This document shows positions 18,271-29,100 of a stretch of DNA of 64,000 nucleotides, one piece after another (position 1 is the first letter of the stretch; each line of letters starts with the position of its first letter). Below the pieces are notes generated by a model, which saw only the letters and a list, made by a program, of their open reading frames with translations, was not told where the DNA came from and did not search any database. A program made the position numbers and the translations under genes. Location of the stretch: the NCBI GenBank assembly GCA_017430085.1, contig JAFRNR010000023.1, positions 44,787 to 108,786 of the forward strand, read 5' to 3'. Source of the DNA: Lachnospiraceae bacterium. GTDB taxonomy: Bacteria; Bacillota; Clostridia; Lachnospirales; Lachnospiraceae.

Positions 18271-19637
18271 GGGGTGTCGGGCTCCTTTCGGTCAGGGGTG
18301 GCGGTGCGGTCGTTTGCGAGCCGGTCGTCCGCGGGCCGGCCGTTCACGGCCCTATCATACGCCGCGCGCATGCGGATCCGCAGTTTTTCGATCTCCGCCT
18401 CGCGCTGCTGCGGGATGCAGCGGTCCGCGCGATCCGGGCAGTTTTTCATGCGGAAGCAGTCCGGGTACAGCGGGCAGGCCGCGCAGGCATCGTCCTCGGA
18501 GAACTCCTCCGTCCAGTACGCTTCCGTCGCGGATTTCGGCGCCGGGGCGTCCACCGTGCCGCAGAACAGGCCCTCGGTGAAATGCTCGCAGGCGTGCAGG
18601 CGGCCGTCCGGCAGGATCACGGCAGAAGCGGGATCGTCCGCCATGCAGTGGTTGAGCCGCAGGGTCTCCGGCAGTTTGCCGGGCTTTAGCAAGCCCGCTT
18701 CGGTGAGTTCCGCGCGGAATTCGCGGTACAGGCCGAACAGCCGCTCCACCTTTTCCCGCGAAGGGGACAGGATGTCCTGGAACAGCAGGAACGGGTAGAC
18801 GGTAAAGTTCGCGTACCCGCCGAAGCGCTGCGCCAGCTGGCCGGCCAGGGTCTTCAGATCCGGCAGATTGACTTCGTCCATGTTCAGGCGGACCGTGACG
18901 GCGATGCCGGCCTGCAGCAGGCCTTCGATATTGTCCAGCACGCGGCGGAAGGCGCCGTCGTGGTCCTCCACGAAGTCCTTCCGGGCGTTGTACACCTCTT
19001 CCGTGCCGTCCAGCGTGATCTGCGCGCGCTTCAGGTGCCACAGCGCCGCGGCTTTGCGGATCCGCTCCGGGGTAAAGAGGTAGCCGTTGGTCACGATGTT
19101 GCTGTGGTATGTTTTGCCGTTTTCCGCCAGCGCTTCGCAGATGCGGTCCAGCGACGCGGCGCCCATCAGCGGTTCGCCGCCGAAGAAGCGCAGGGTCAGT
19201 TCGCCCGAGGCGCAGGAGTCCAGGATGAAGCGCGCGGTCCTGTCCGCGGCCGCGGCGGTCATGTTCAGTTTTTCGCAGCCCGCTTCATAGCAATAGAAGC
19301 AGCGGGCATTGCAGTCCGTGGTGGGGAGGATGGTGTAGCGGGTGTAGCCCTGCAGGCGGCTGCGGCTTAAAAACTGCAGTGTGCTGCGCAGGTCGCGCGC
19401 GGCGGCGCGTTCGTCCGTCCCTTCTTCTATTAGGAAGAAACGGCGGCGCAGATAATCCGCCTGCTCTTCACCGTCTTCCAGGAAGAGCAGTTCTTTTGTT
19501 AAGGTATGATAAAGCAGTCTGCCGCCGGGAACGGGTTCCGTCAGGCAGTATACGCTGAAAACGAACGGTTCGGTCTGGGCTTCGCGGCCGGCCAGCAGCC
19601 GGAGCGTGAGCGCCTGGGCTTCCTGCAGGATGCGCAT
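18267..19637 (-). CDS. Radical SAM/SPASM peptide maturase
   Basis: 456 residues. The radical SAM cluster motif C-x3-C-x2-C is at C109, C113 and C116 (TTDCNARCFYCYEAG), followed by the GGEPL motif. The C-terminal SPASM region (about 355-420) has CEH, GLFC, CAACPLYPDC, MKNC and DRC cysteines for auxiliary iron-sulphur clusters. Enzymes of this build modify ribosomally made peptides (thioether, C-C or epimerisation chemistry); which one applies here cannot be read from the sequence. Start chosen at ATG 19637 (MRILQEAQAL) with AGGGAG upstream, not the longer Arg/Pro-rich in-frame extension. First modifying gene after the precursor-like peptide, separated from it by a hairpin terminator, and coupled to the kinase-like gene by an ATGA overlap. 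Confidence 0.85.
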   Translation of the reverse strand: MRILQEAQALTLRLLAGREAQTEPFVFSVYCLTEPVPGGRLLYHTLTKELLFLEDGEEQADYLRRRFFLIEEGTDERAAARDLRSTLQFLSRSRLQGYTRYTILPTTDCNARCFYCYEAGCEKLNMTAAAADRTARFILDSCASGELTLRFFGGEPLMGAASLDRICEALAENGKTYHSNIVTNGYLFTPERIRKAAALWHLKRAQITLDGTEEVYNARKDFVEDHDGAFRRVLDNIEGLLQAGIAVTVRLNMDEVNLPDLKTLAGQLAQRFGGYANFTVYPFLLFQDILSPSREKVERLFGLYREFRAELTEAGLLKPGKLPETLRLNHCMADDPASAVILPDGRLHACEHFTEGLFCGTVDAPAPKSATEAYWTEEFSEDDACAACPLYPDCFRMKNCPDRADRCIPQQREAEIEKLRIRMRAAYDRAVNGRPADDRLANDRTATPDRKEPDTP

Positions 19638-19699
19638 GGAAGTTCTCCCTTCTTTCCGGCGGGGGCGGGGCCGTCCGGGTCCTGTCCTCCCGCTTTTCA

Positions 19700-19732
19700 T
19701 AAAAATTGAAGGGTGAGGTCTCCCTCACCCTT
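19700..19732 (-). terminator. Attenuating terminator between precursor peptide and maturase
   Basis: On the minus strand AAGGGTGAGG (19732-19723) pairs perfectly with CCTCACCCTT (19718-19709) over a GAGA loop and is followed by CAATTTTTA. It lies 60 bases after the peptide stop and 63 bases before the radical SAM start. Partial read-through would give more peptide mRNA than enzyme mRNA, as is usual for RiPP operons. Confidence 0.85.
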
Positions 19733-19791
19733 GCTGTTTGACGCGCGCCTCTCATTCAACGGAGAGATCAGCTCCGCTGATCCTATTTCAC

Positions 19792-19890
19792 TCAACCAAC
19801 GGGTTCAGTTTCGTTAGGGCATTCGCTGTCAGTGATGATGTCCGCGAAAGTGAAGTTGATCACTTCGATCTGAGCTACTTCATACTTCAT
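19792..19890 (-). CDS. 32-residue precursor-like peptide (candidate RiPP substrate)
   Basis: ATG at 19888-19890, TGA at 19792-19794. The peptide reads MKYEVAQIEVINFTFADIIT then DSECPNETEPVG. It has a 'K-Y-x-x-x-x-I-E-V-I-x-F' leader-like N-terminus with alternating hydrophobic and acidic residues and a short polar, Pro-rich tail with one Cys (position 24), one Ser (22) and one Thr in the tail proper (27). AGGAGG lies about 11 bases upstream, and a very good promoter is placed so that the 5' untranslated region is only about 30 bases. The next genes are a radical SAM/SPASM enzyme, an HPr-kinase-like protein, PqqD and a peptidase, so this is the obvious substrate. I do not recognise a named family. 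With only one Cys, a multi-thioether sactipeptide is unlikely. Confidence 0.75.
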   Translation of the reverse strand: MKYEVAQIEVINFTFADIITDSECPNETEPVG

Positions 19891-19923
19891 AACAAACAAA
19901 CCCTCCTTTTTTAGGATGAGACT

Positions 19924-19952
19924 ATTTTATCGCGTGTTTCCGGAAAATGCAA
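19924..19952 (-). promoter_or_regulatory. Promoter of the peptide-modification operon
   Basis: TTGCAT (19947-19952) and TAAAAT (19924-19929) on the minus strand are separated by exactly 17 bases. The predicted start of transcription is about 30 bases before the precursor peptide ATG. Confidence 0.75.
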
Positions 19953-20135
19953 GTACTTTTTTCACAATTTTTTAATTTTTTTACCGGAAAAGGGCGCTTT
20001 TTTTCGTGTAAGAAGCATTTTTCCTGCCGGGAAGGTGAAAAAAATGTTTTCCGGAGGCCGTCAAAGCGCCCGCCCCCGGCAGCATGGCGGACCGATACGG
20101 CCCTTTTCCGGCTGTGTTTCCCCGGTCCCGGAACG

Positions 20136-20173
20136 GAAAAAGGGGGCTGACCGGTCGCCCGGCCAGCCCCCTT
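20136..20173 (-). terminator. Terminator of the 3,255-residue subtilase gene
   Basis: AAGGGGGCTGACCGG (20140-20154) and CCGGCCAGCCCCCTT (20159-20173) pair with one A-C mismatch over a 4-base loop, followed by TTTTTCCG on the minus strand. It shares a long block with the terminator at 30205-30240. The remaining gap from here to the peptide promoter (19953-20135) shows nothing further that I can support. Confidence 0.85.
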
Positions 20174-20185
20174 CGGGGTGCGGCA

Positions 20186-23100
20186 TCAGTCTACTTTGTT
20201 GAAGTAGATCTCAGCCATTTCGTTGTACACGTACAGAGCCTTCATGACCGTCACGAGCTTCTCGTTCGAGTTGGCCGCCAGGATCTTATTCGCATAAGTC
20301 AGCGCAGCCAGCGTGAACACACGCTCCTGACCATCCAGGCTGATGGTGATCGGGTACAGCTCGTCCAGATCCACGGAAGCAATGTTCGGGATGCTGATGT
20401 ACTTCTTCTTGCCCTGAGTCTTCAGCGGCAGCTTGATACCGGCATCGTCCACCGCGGTCACATCCTTGGTGAAGTAGATACGCAGTTCAGTGTCGCCTTC
20501 CAGGTTCAGGGTCAGGCCGGAGTAGCCGAACAGAGCCTTCGCGTCTTCCGGAATGTCGCCGTCCAGAGCCGGGTTCGCCACGACCGCAGCGGTCTCGTCT
20601 GCCAGGTAGCCTTCCGGGTTCGCCGGATCTTCCAGGTTGAACTCGAAGTATTCCTGAGCAGCGCCGCCGTAGTTCAGCAGAGCCTTGGCCAGGTTGACGG
20701 ACGCTTCGTTGCTGTTCTCGTTGCCGATGATGGCGTTCGCCCAGTCAGCCACGCGGAAGGTGAAGACGTTGCCGTCCACCGGATCGCCGTTGGCGCGGAC
20801 CAGAGCCATCTGGTTGCCGTTCGCGTCAAAGACCTTCAGATCCACCGGGCAGGTCATTTCCTTTGCCGCGATGTTCTTGTAAGCCAGACGGAACTGGCCG
20901 GTCTTGGAGTTGTAGAAGTGATCCTTGTCGCGGATCAGTTCGAAGGTCACTTCGTCCTCGTTCTGACCGTGGAAGGTCATGGTCGCCGTGGCAGCGGAGG
21001 TCGGAGCGGTGATGAACATATTCATCGCCAGCCGGCCGTCCAGAGCCAACGTGACGCCGTTCACGATGACGGACGCGCCGATCTTGATCACAGTGGGTTC
21101 TTCATCCACATTGACGTCGTCGTTGCGCTCGATCGTGGTCACGGTGAGCTCGGTCTCCAGAGCCGGTTCGGTGTAGGAGAACTCGATGGTCGCAATGACT
21201 TCACCGGCGGGCAGCGGGATGGCATCCGCATAAGCGAAGTACACAACGCCGTCTTCCGCATTCCACGAGCAGTGCGCCAAGATGGATTCGCCGCCGATGA
21301 AGGCCAGCAGTTCGGGATCGTACTCGACCGCGATGAGGCCGTTGGTCACGTCGACGTCTTCGGTCAGGGTCACGGTCACGACACCGTCTTCCGCCGTGCC
21401 TTCCGCACCGCGGACAGGCTTGGCAGGACGCGCGGACACGACGGATTCGCCGTGGATGGCGTTCGTGCCGCCGGTCACTTCGTTGGCAGTTTCGCCGAGC
21501 TTGGACATCTCGACGTTGTTGTTGATGGCCTTGTCAAGGCGGCCGATGCCGTCGCCCAGAGCCTTGTGGAAGGCAGGAAGCTTGGCTTCAGCCGGAACGG
21601 CCTTGTGGAAGGCAGGCTGTACGCGGGTCGCAGGAGCAGCCGCACGCTCTTCGGCAGGAACGTTCTTGTGAGCAGCGTCGCCGTTGTCAGTCAGGTTGTG
21701 CAGGACCTGGACATAGTCGACATCCAGGAAGAACATATCCGTGACGTTGTAGTGGCGGACCGCAATGTAGACCGTAGACGCGCCGATGAAGTCTTCCAGA
21801 GAAGCAGTGTACTGTGCCCAATCGCCGGAGGCGGTGAAGTCAACGCTCAGCTTCGTCATGGCGGACGTGTCAGTGGAAGTGCCGGCATAGATGGCGAACA
21901 CTTCAGCCGCCCAGTCGGGATCCTGTCCCTTGGCATACAGGGAGACGATCGCGTCGGCAGACGCCGTGCTCAGATCGATGGCCGGGCTGATGGCCCAGTC
22001 GTCGGGAGTCAGAGCCGTGTAGGACGGGTTGTCGTAGGACGCGCTCATGATCATGCCGGTGCCTTCGTAGAAGCCCGAATCAAGGTTCGTGCCGTCTTCC
22101 CAGTTCCAGTTGTAACCGTCGCCGTCGGCATCCACGAAGGTCCAGTCAGTCGGATCCGCTTCGAAGTCTGCGGTGAACAGCGGGTCGCCGGTCACGTCGG
22201 GTTCGGGTTCCGGAGGCGTCACTTCTTCCAGCTGGTCAATGAACTCGACCTGGTCAACGTTCAGATAGAACATATCCGTGACGTTGAAGTGACGGATCGC
22301 GATGTAGACCTCATCCTCGCCGGCAAAGGCGGCCAGGGAGCCCGTGAACTGCTTATACTCGCCGCTGGAGACGCTTTCAGGGATGACCAGGGTCATTTCT
22401 TCCGGAACAGCGGTGGTGCCGGCATAGACGGCAAAGTGTTCCGCTGCCCAGCTGGCATCCTGACCGACCGCATACAGGGAAACGATCACGTCGTCTTCCG
22501 CCTCGGACAGGTCGATGGCCGGGCTGATAGCCCAGTTGTCCGGATGCAGCGCCGTACTGGAGTCATTGTCGTAAGACGCGGAGGTGATGATGCCGTCGCC
22601 TTCATAGGCGGTGTGGTTGCCGGTGCCGGTGTTGAAGTGCCACTGCCAGTTGAAGCCGTCTTCGTCGGCATCCACAAAGGTCCAGTCAGTCGGCTCCTCT
22701 TCGAAGTAGAAGCCCTTGATCAGATGACCGGTGACTACGGGTTCGGGTTCCGGAGGCGTGATCTCGCCGTAAGCGGCGATGTCATCGTAGGTACCGATCA
22801 GGCCGGAAACGTTGGTCACGTCCAGGGTGCCGACCATGCTGACTTCTCCGGTATCAAGGTCGATGAACCACACGTTCTTCGTGCCGTTGTCCGCAACAAC
22901 AAGACCGTACAGGTCGTCCGTTTCGACGTACGCCATGGAAGCGTCGGTCTGGTTCTGCAGCACGATGCCGGTGCTCAGCACTTCCTCAGGATCCGTACGG
23001 CGGCCGCCGACATAATCGATGCCGATGTTGTACAGCGTGCCGTCCGTGGTCAGCAGGAAGTAGATGTTCACGTCAGTGCCGTCACTCAGTTCCGTGTTGC

Positions 23101-26100
23101 CGGCATAGCAGACGCCAGCCAGGCCTTCCAGGAAGCTGGACAGGTTCCAGCCGGAGTAGCTCGGCATGACCAGCCAGTCAAGCGCAACGGTGAACAGCAT
23201 GCGGCTGTCATCGATGGTGCCGTCCTCTCCCTCGAACTGCGGGTAGTTGGCCACGTCCATGGCAGGATACGTGGAGTAGTAGTTCGAAGCAGGACCGCCG
23301 GTCCACGCCGTGGTGACCGTGTAGTCTTCCGCATCCAGGATCTTGTAGGTGGTACCCTGGCCGGCGAAGTAGAGGTCGCCGATGCGGGCGCCGGAATCCA
23401 CGTTGCCGGGAGCGGCAGCGCCGGTCGAAGCGACGGACGCGTCGTTCAGGTCGATGACCGCGAAGCGGGCACCGTTGCCGTCAGTCACCTGGCCGACGAT
23501 CTGGATGTCCACGCCGTGGACAGCCTTGACCGTGACAGGGACGATCACGCTCAGGTGGTCGCCGGCTTCATTGACGTCGACCGTGGTGACCTGGATGGTG
23601 GTCTCGCCTTCCTTCAGACCGGTCACGATGCCGTCTTCGAAGGATGCGATCGTAGGATCATCCACTTCCACCGTGTACTCGTTGGTCTCGCCCAGTTTCA
23701 CCTTGATCTTCAGTTCGGCGGTAGCGCCTTCGTAGACCTCGATGCTTTCGGGGCTGACCTTCAGGGACAGGTCGGTGGAAGGAGTGTACTCATACAGGCC
23801 GACAGCGGGCCACACGTCCGCTCTGAAGTCACCGGTCACGCCGACGCGGGCGGGATCGTTGACATCGATGGCGTACAGGTAAGCATAATCGCCTTCGCCG
23901 CTGTAGTGAGACAGGTACAGGAATTCGTTCTCGAAGTCGTAGACCATGGAGGCCCAGACGGAGTTGGTCACGTCAGCGACGCCGGTCAGGTCAAGGCCGG
24001 TGGAGCCGAGGTCGGTCCACGTCACGGAACCTTCATGGTTCATGACGAAGGAGTAGAGCTCGCCGCTTTCGGTGATGCAGTAGAAGAGACCGCCGTTTTC
24101 GTCGTAGTCTTCGCCGTCGTCATATTCAGCGCGGCCAGCCGCCGTGAAGGTGGCCATGTGATCTTCCCCAAAGAGCGTGTCGCTCAGGTCGAAGTAGATC
24201 AGGCTGCCGGCTTCGGGATCGATCATGGTCAGGTAAGTGCCGCCGTAGCAAGGGCCGATGACGGGGCCTACGTTGTGGCCCATTTCGGCGAAAGCATCGC
24301 GGAAGTCCTGAGGCAGCGCGTCGCCGTCGGACAGGATCCAGTCGGAGACGATGCCGCCCAGCTGGGTCACTTCATAGGTGTCCGCGTCGACCGCAAACAT
24401 GGTGTCGTTGGTGGAGCCGTACAGGACGTCGTCCACGCGGGCAGCCCAGCGCAGCTGGCCGACTTCGGCCAGAGCTTCCCAGTTGGCCGTGTTATCGGTG
24501 CTGAACACGGAGGCCATGCCCTTGCCGTTCTCGTTCCAGATGACGCCGCGGAGTTCGGCTACAGGAGGTTCGGAGACGGTGACAGGCACTTCAGCCGTCA
24601 GATGAGGCTCGGCATCCGTGGTGACCGTGATAACGGTCTCGCCGACCGCAACGCCGGTCACGGTACCCTTCTCACTCACGGTCGCGATAGCGGGATCCGC
24701 GGTTTCGAAGGCTACGTCGGTGTTGGTCAGCGTCCAGGGAGCGACCGCAGCGACCAGGTCGGCCGACTGGCCCTTCAGCAGGTTCAGTTCGGCAGGATCG
24801 ACCGTGATGTCGATAGCGGTATCGGTGGGCTCGATCACGTGAGCGCCGCCGGGCACGATGAACAGGCCGTTCACGGCGCCGTACAGACGGCCGGACGGGT
24901 TGCCGGAATCGTTACCGGAACCGAAGTTCATGTTGGCTCTGGTCGCGGCAGCGTTCTTCGTGCTGATCTTCCACAGATAGTGGTCGTAGTCCTGGCTGCT
25001 GTTGTAGTTGGCGGCCAGATACAGGGTTTCGGTGTCATGATCGAAGGCAAGGGCGCCGGCGTTGTTGTAGTTGTATACAGCCAGGGAGCCGACGGCAGTC
25101 GCCGTAACCACAGGAGTTTCTTCGGGTTCTTCCGGACCGGGTTCTTCAGCCTGACGTTCGCCCTGCACTTCGAAGTTGTCGACGTACAGATAGTACTGGT
25201 CAAGCGAGTTGAAGTGACGGATGGCCAGGTAGACCTCTTCCTGACCCAGATACTCAGTCAGGTCGAAGGTGTACTGCGTCCAGTTCGGGACCGCTTCGGT
25301 CTCGGGGACGACTACCGTCATGTCCTCGATGTCGGGCGTGGTGCCGACGTACGCAGCGAAGTGTTCCTTCCAGGTCGAAGACGAGCAGCGGGCATAGAAG
25401 GACAGCTGCGCCGAGGTGGCGTTCGTCAGATCGACCTTAGGAGTGATGGCCCAGTTATCGGGGCTCGGGGTGTGCCACTTGGACTGCAGCACGCCGGTGC
25501 TGTTGTCGTAGCCGGAGCCGGGGTTGTAGTAGAAGTTGGCGCCGTCGCCGTCAGCGTCGACCAGCGTCCAGTTGTCGAGTTCGTCAGCGGACTCGAAATA
25601 CCAGCCGGCAAGCACGCCGTCAGGCAGGTCGGGCTGTTCGTCTTCGGGTTCGGGTTCAGGCAGCGTCAGCTTGAACAGTTTGCCGCTCGTGTAGGTGCTG
25701 CCGTAGGTGGCGATGTACACGACGCCGTCATCGTCGATAGCCATACCGTTGGCTACGGCGTTGGAGCCGGACACACCGGGCAGATCAAGGATCGCAGCAG
25801 GCGTCAGGACGCCGGTCAGCAGGTTGATCTCATAGATCGTGTTGTCATCGCCCAGAGCGTACAGGGACTTGTTCTTATAGTTGTACGCCATGTCGTAGAT
25901 GGTCTCTACGGTGCCGCTGTACTTGCTGATGCGCTTCGCTTCGCCCAGGTTCTGCAGTTCGGCGGCATACAGCCAGCCGTCCGTGCCGGCCATGAAGACG
26001 TAGCGGTCTACGTATTCAGCAGCGCGTACGGCGAAGCCCATCTCAGCGTATACGCCCAGGCCGCCGTAGGTGCCTTCGCTGTGGTTGTACCACAGGTTCT

Positions 26101-29100
26101 CGGGATCGATCTCCCAGGCGCGGTTGCCGGAGCCGGGTTCCGCGGTGGTGGAGGAGGTGACGAAGCCGATCATGGTTCCGCCGTAGTCGACGGGCTCGCC
26201 GCTCAGCTTGATCTGGAACGCGGCTTCGTTGCCGGCATAGTCAGCGACCAGCAGGGTCAGCTCGCTCGGCACGTTCAGGCCTTCCAGCAGCATCGGGACT
26301 TCCAGGGCCTGAGCCTTTTCGGTCTGTTCCGGAACGGTCTCGTAGTAGACCTGGGAACCGGAGCGGTTCATGATGGCCACGTACGCGATGTAGTTGTCAT
26401 CCTGAGCGCGGACATAGATGTTGCCGGTGATCGCATCCACCAGGGCGGCGGAGACGGCCGGGGCTTCGGTATCCACGGTCATGGTGTACTTGATGGCAGC
26501 GCCGTCTTCGATCAGGCCGGCTTCCAGCAGTTCGGTGAACTGGTCGACCGTCAGGGTAGGCGTGGTAGGCGCATTGCCTTCGTCCTTGGCCGCCTGGATG
26601 GCGTAGTATTCAGGAACGCCGTAGTAACCGATGGTCACTTTTTCGCCGGCTTCCAGACCCAGACCGCTCAGGGCCTTGTTGACGTTGGCCTTGCGGGTGC
26701 CGTAGTTCTGCCAGGCACCGCCGTTGACGTAGTAGTAAGGCGCGTAGGTCTGTCCGCCGACGGAGCCGGCATACAGGACCTTGCCTTCCTCGTTCTGGAC
26801 CGCGAAGAACTGCGAACCCAGGTGACGGATGTTGATGTAGGTGAAGGAAGCGACGGTGTCTTCCGGATTGATGGCTTCACGGCCTTCGGGATATTCATCC
26901 TCGATGGTGTACGGGTTGACCATGTAGGTCTGGGTGGAGCCGTCGGCCTTCTTCAGGGTCATGAAGTTGATGTCCTTGTTGGCCAGGTAAGGCAGCTTGC
27001 CGGTGCCGTAAGCATCGTCGATCACGGAGGTGCGGTCGAACATGGCCGGGCCGCTCCAGGAACCGTACAGGCCAAGGATCGGGATGGACTGTTCCACATC
27101 CAGGAACTCGCCTTCTTCATTGGAGGCGGGCTCGATGTAGGTGTAGCCTTCCACGTAGAAGTTACCGCCGAAGTAGTAAGCCAGGAACGCGGCATCATCT
27201 TCGTTGAGCTTGATGTTCACGGTGACGTGGGTCGGTCCGGCGATCTCGATGGTAGGCGTGGCAGCCGCTTCGAGGATCAGGCGGGCGTCGACGGTGGTGA
27301 TGGCCTTGTCGCCGTCCACATCGGCCGCAGCCGCGTCGAACGGATCTTCTTCATCGGCCCAGCCGGTGATGTGGTGCAGGATCGCCTGGGCATCGTCCTC
27401 ATCGGTCACGCCGTCCTGGTTGACGTCCGCATCCAGGGTGGAAGCGTTCTCATAGGTCTCGCCGTTGATCTCGTAGGTCACGTCGGCGCCGATCAGGATG
27501 GTGCCGTAATCCTGCAGCATGCCGTAACCGGCGTTGCCGGCCAGCCACTGCGTGAAGATGTCGGTGCGCAGCTGGAATTCCTTGGATTCGCCCATCGGAT
27601 AGATGGTGAAACCGAAGCTGTATTCGCCGGTGCGCTCGGGATCGTCGCCCAGCTCAGCCTTGACTTTGCCGTCTCTGGCGGAATCCGGGAACATGGTCGC
27701 ATCTTCATCCATCAGGATGTAGGAGGTGGCCTTCACGGCCTTGCCAACGTTGGCTAAGCCGGAGCCGACCTTCAGGATGGACCAGTATTCGCCGTCGCTG
27801 TCATAGACAGGGTTGGCGGTGCCCATCAGCAGGGAGTTGATCAGCTGGCGGGCGGAGAGGCCGGTCTTGGTGGTCAGATCGTTCTCACGGATGTACTGGC
27901 CCATCACGGCCGCCATACCGGCTACCTGAGGAGCCGCCATGGAAGTGCCGGAGAAGGCCGCGTACTGATCGTGAGTCGTGACGTTGTCAGACGCAAGCGC
28001 GCTGGCACCGTTGACGCCGTAGATGCTGCCGCCGGGGGCCAGGATCTCGGGCTTCATGATCAGGGATTCCGGAATGCCCCAGGAGGAGAAGTCGGAAGCC
28101 GAGACTACGCCGTCGGAGATATCGACGTCGGAGACTTCCATCTTGTCGGAGATTTTCACGGAACCGGTGTAGTACTCCAGGCCGCTTTCGGTCGTCACCT
28201 TTTCGGACTGCGCCATGATGGCAAAGCCGTCAGACTGAAGGATGGAGACCGCGGGAGCGGAGTAGTTGTAACCGGTCAGGTTCATGCCGAAGGAACCGTC
28301 CGTGTTGTTGGCGATCAGGACGGCAACGGCGCCCTGCGCCACGGCGGCGTTGGCCTTCGCGAAGAAGGAGGAGGAGCCGCGGAAGCAGATCGCTACTTTG
28401 CCGGATACGACCGCGGAGCCGAGGGCGTAGAAATCGTCGCCGGCCTGGCCCACGTGAGCGTTGTCATCCACGCCGGGGCCGTTGAGCAGGACGTATTCCA
28501 GATCCTGGCCGCTGAGGGTCGAGATGGGGTCGTTGCCGTAGCCGGAGGTCTCGGTGTAGAACACGGAGAGATCGCCGAACTTCAGCGGCATGCCGGTCTG
28601 GCCCGCGTTGTCAACGGAAGCGACGGTAAACGCGTTCGGGAAGGAACCCGGGGAACCGACGGTGTCCTGCTTGACATCATCCGCGTAGATGTAGCCGTAA
28701 GGCATGTCACTGTTGTAAGGGGTGTTGTACCAGGAATAGGCGTTGCCGGCGGAAATGGAAACGACCATGCCTTTTTCAACCAGGAGGTTCATAACTCTTT
28801 CGTAACCGTCAGAGAAGGTCCTGCCTGCCACACCGGAGCCCAGGGACAGGTTGGCCGAATCGGCGCCCAGGATGATGGCGTCTTCGATCGCGATCATGTA
28901 GTCGGAATCGGAAGCGCCGCTCGTGCTGAACACCTTCATCGTCAGGATCTGCGCATCAGGGGCCATGCCCTGTACGCCGACGGTGTCAAGCGCCAGGCCG
29001 TAACCGCCGTCCACCGGGACGTACTTGTTGGCAGCCGCGATACTCGTCACGTGAGAGCCGTGGTTGCTGCCGGAGTCCTGATGGTCGATGCGGAGGCTGC

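Noticed and set aside
19953..20135. Second small peptide gene upstream of the precursor-like gene
   Set aside because: Short frames here lack ribosome binding sites and do not resemble the 32-residue peptide.
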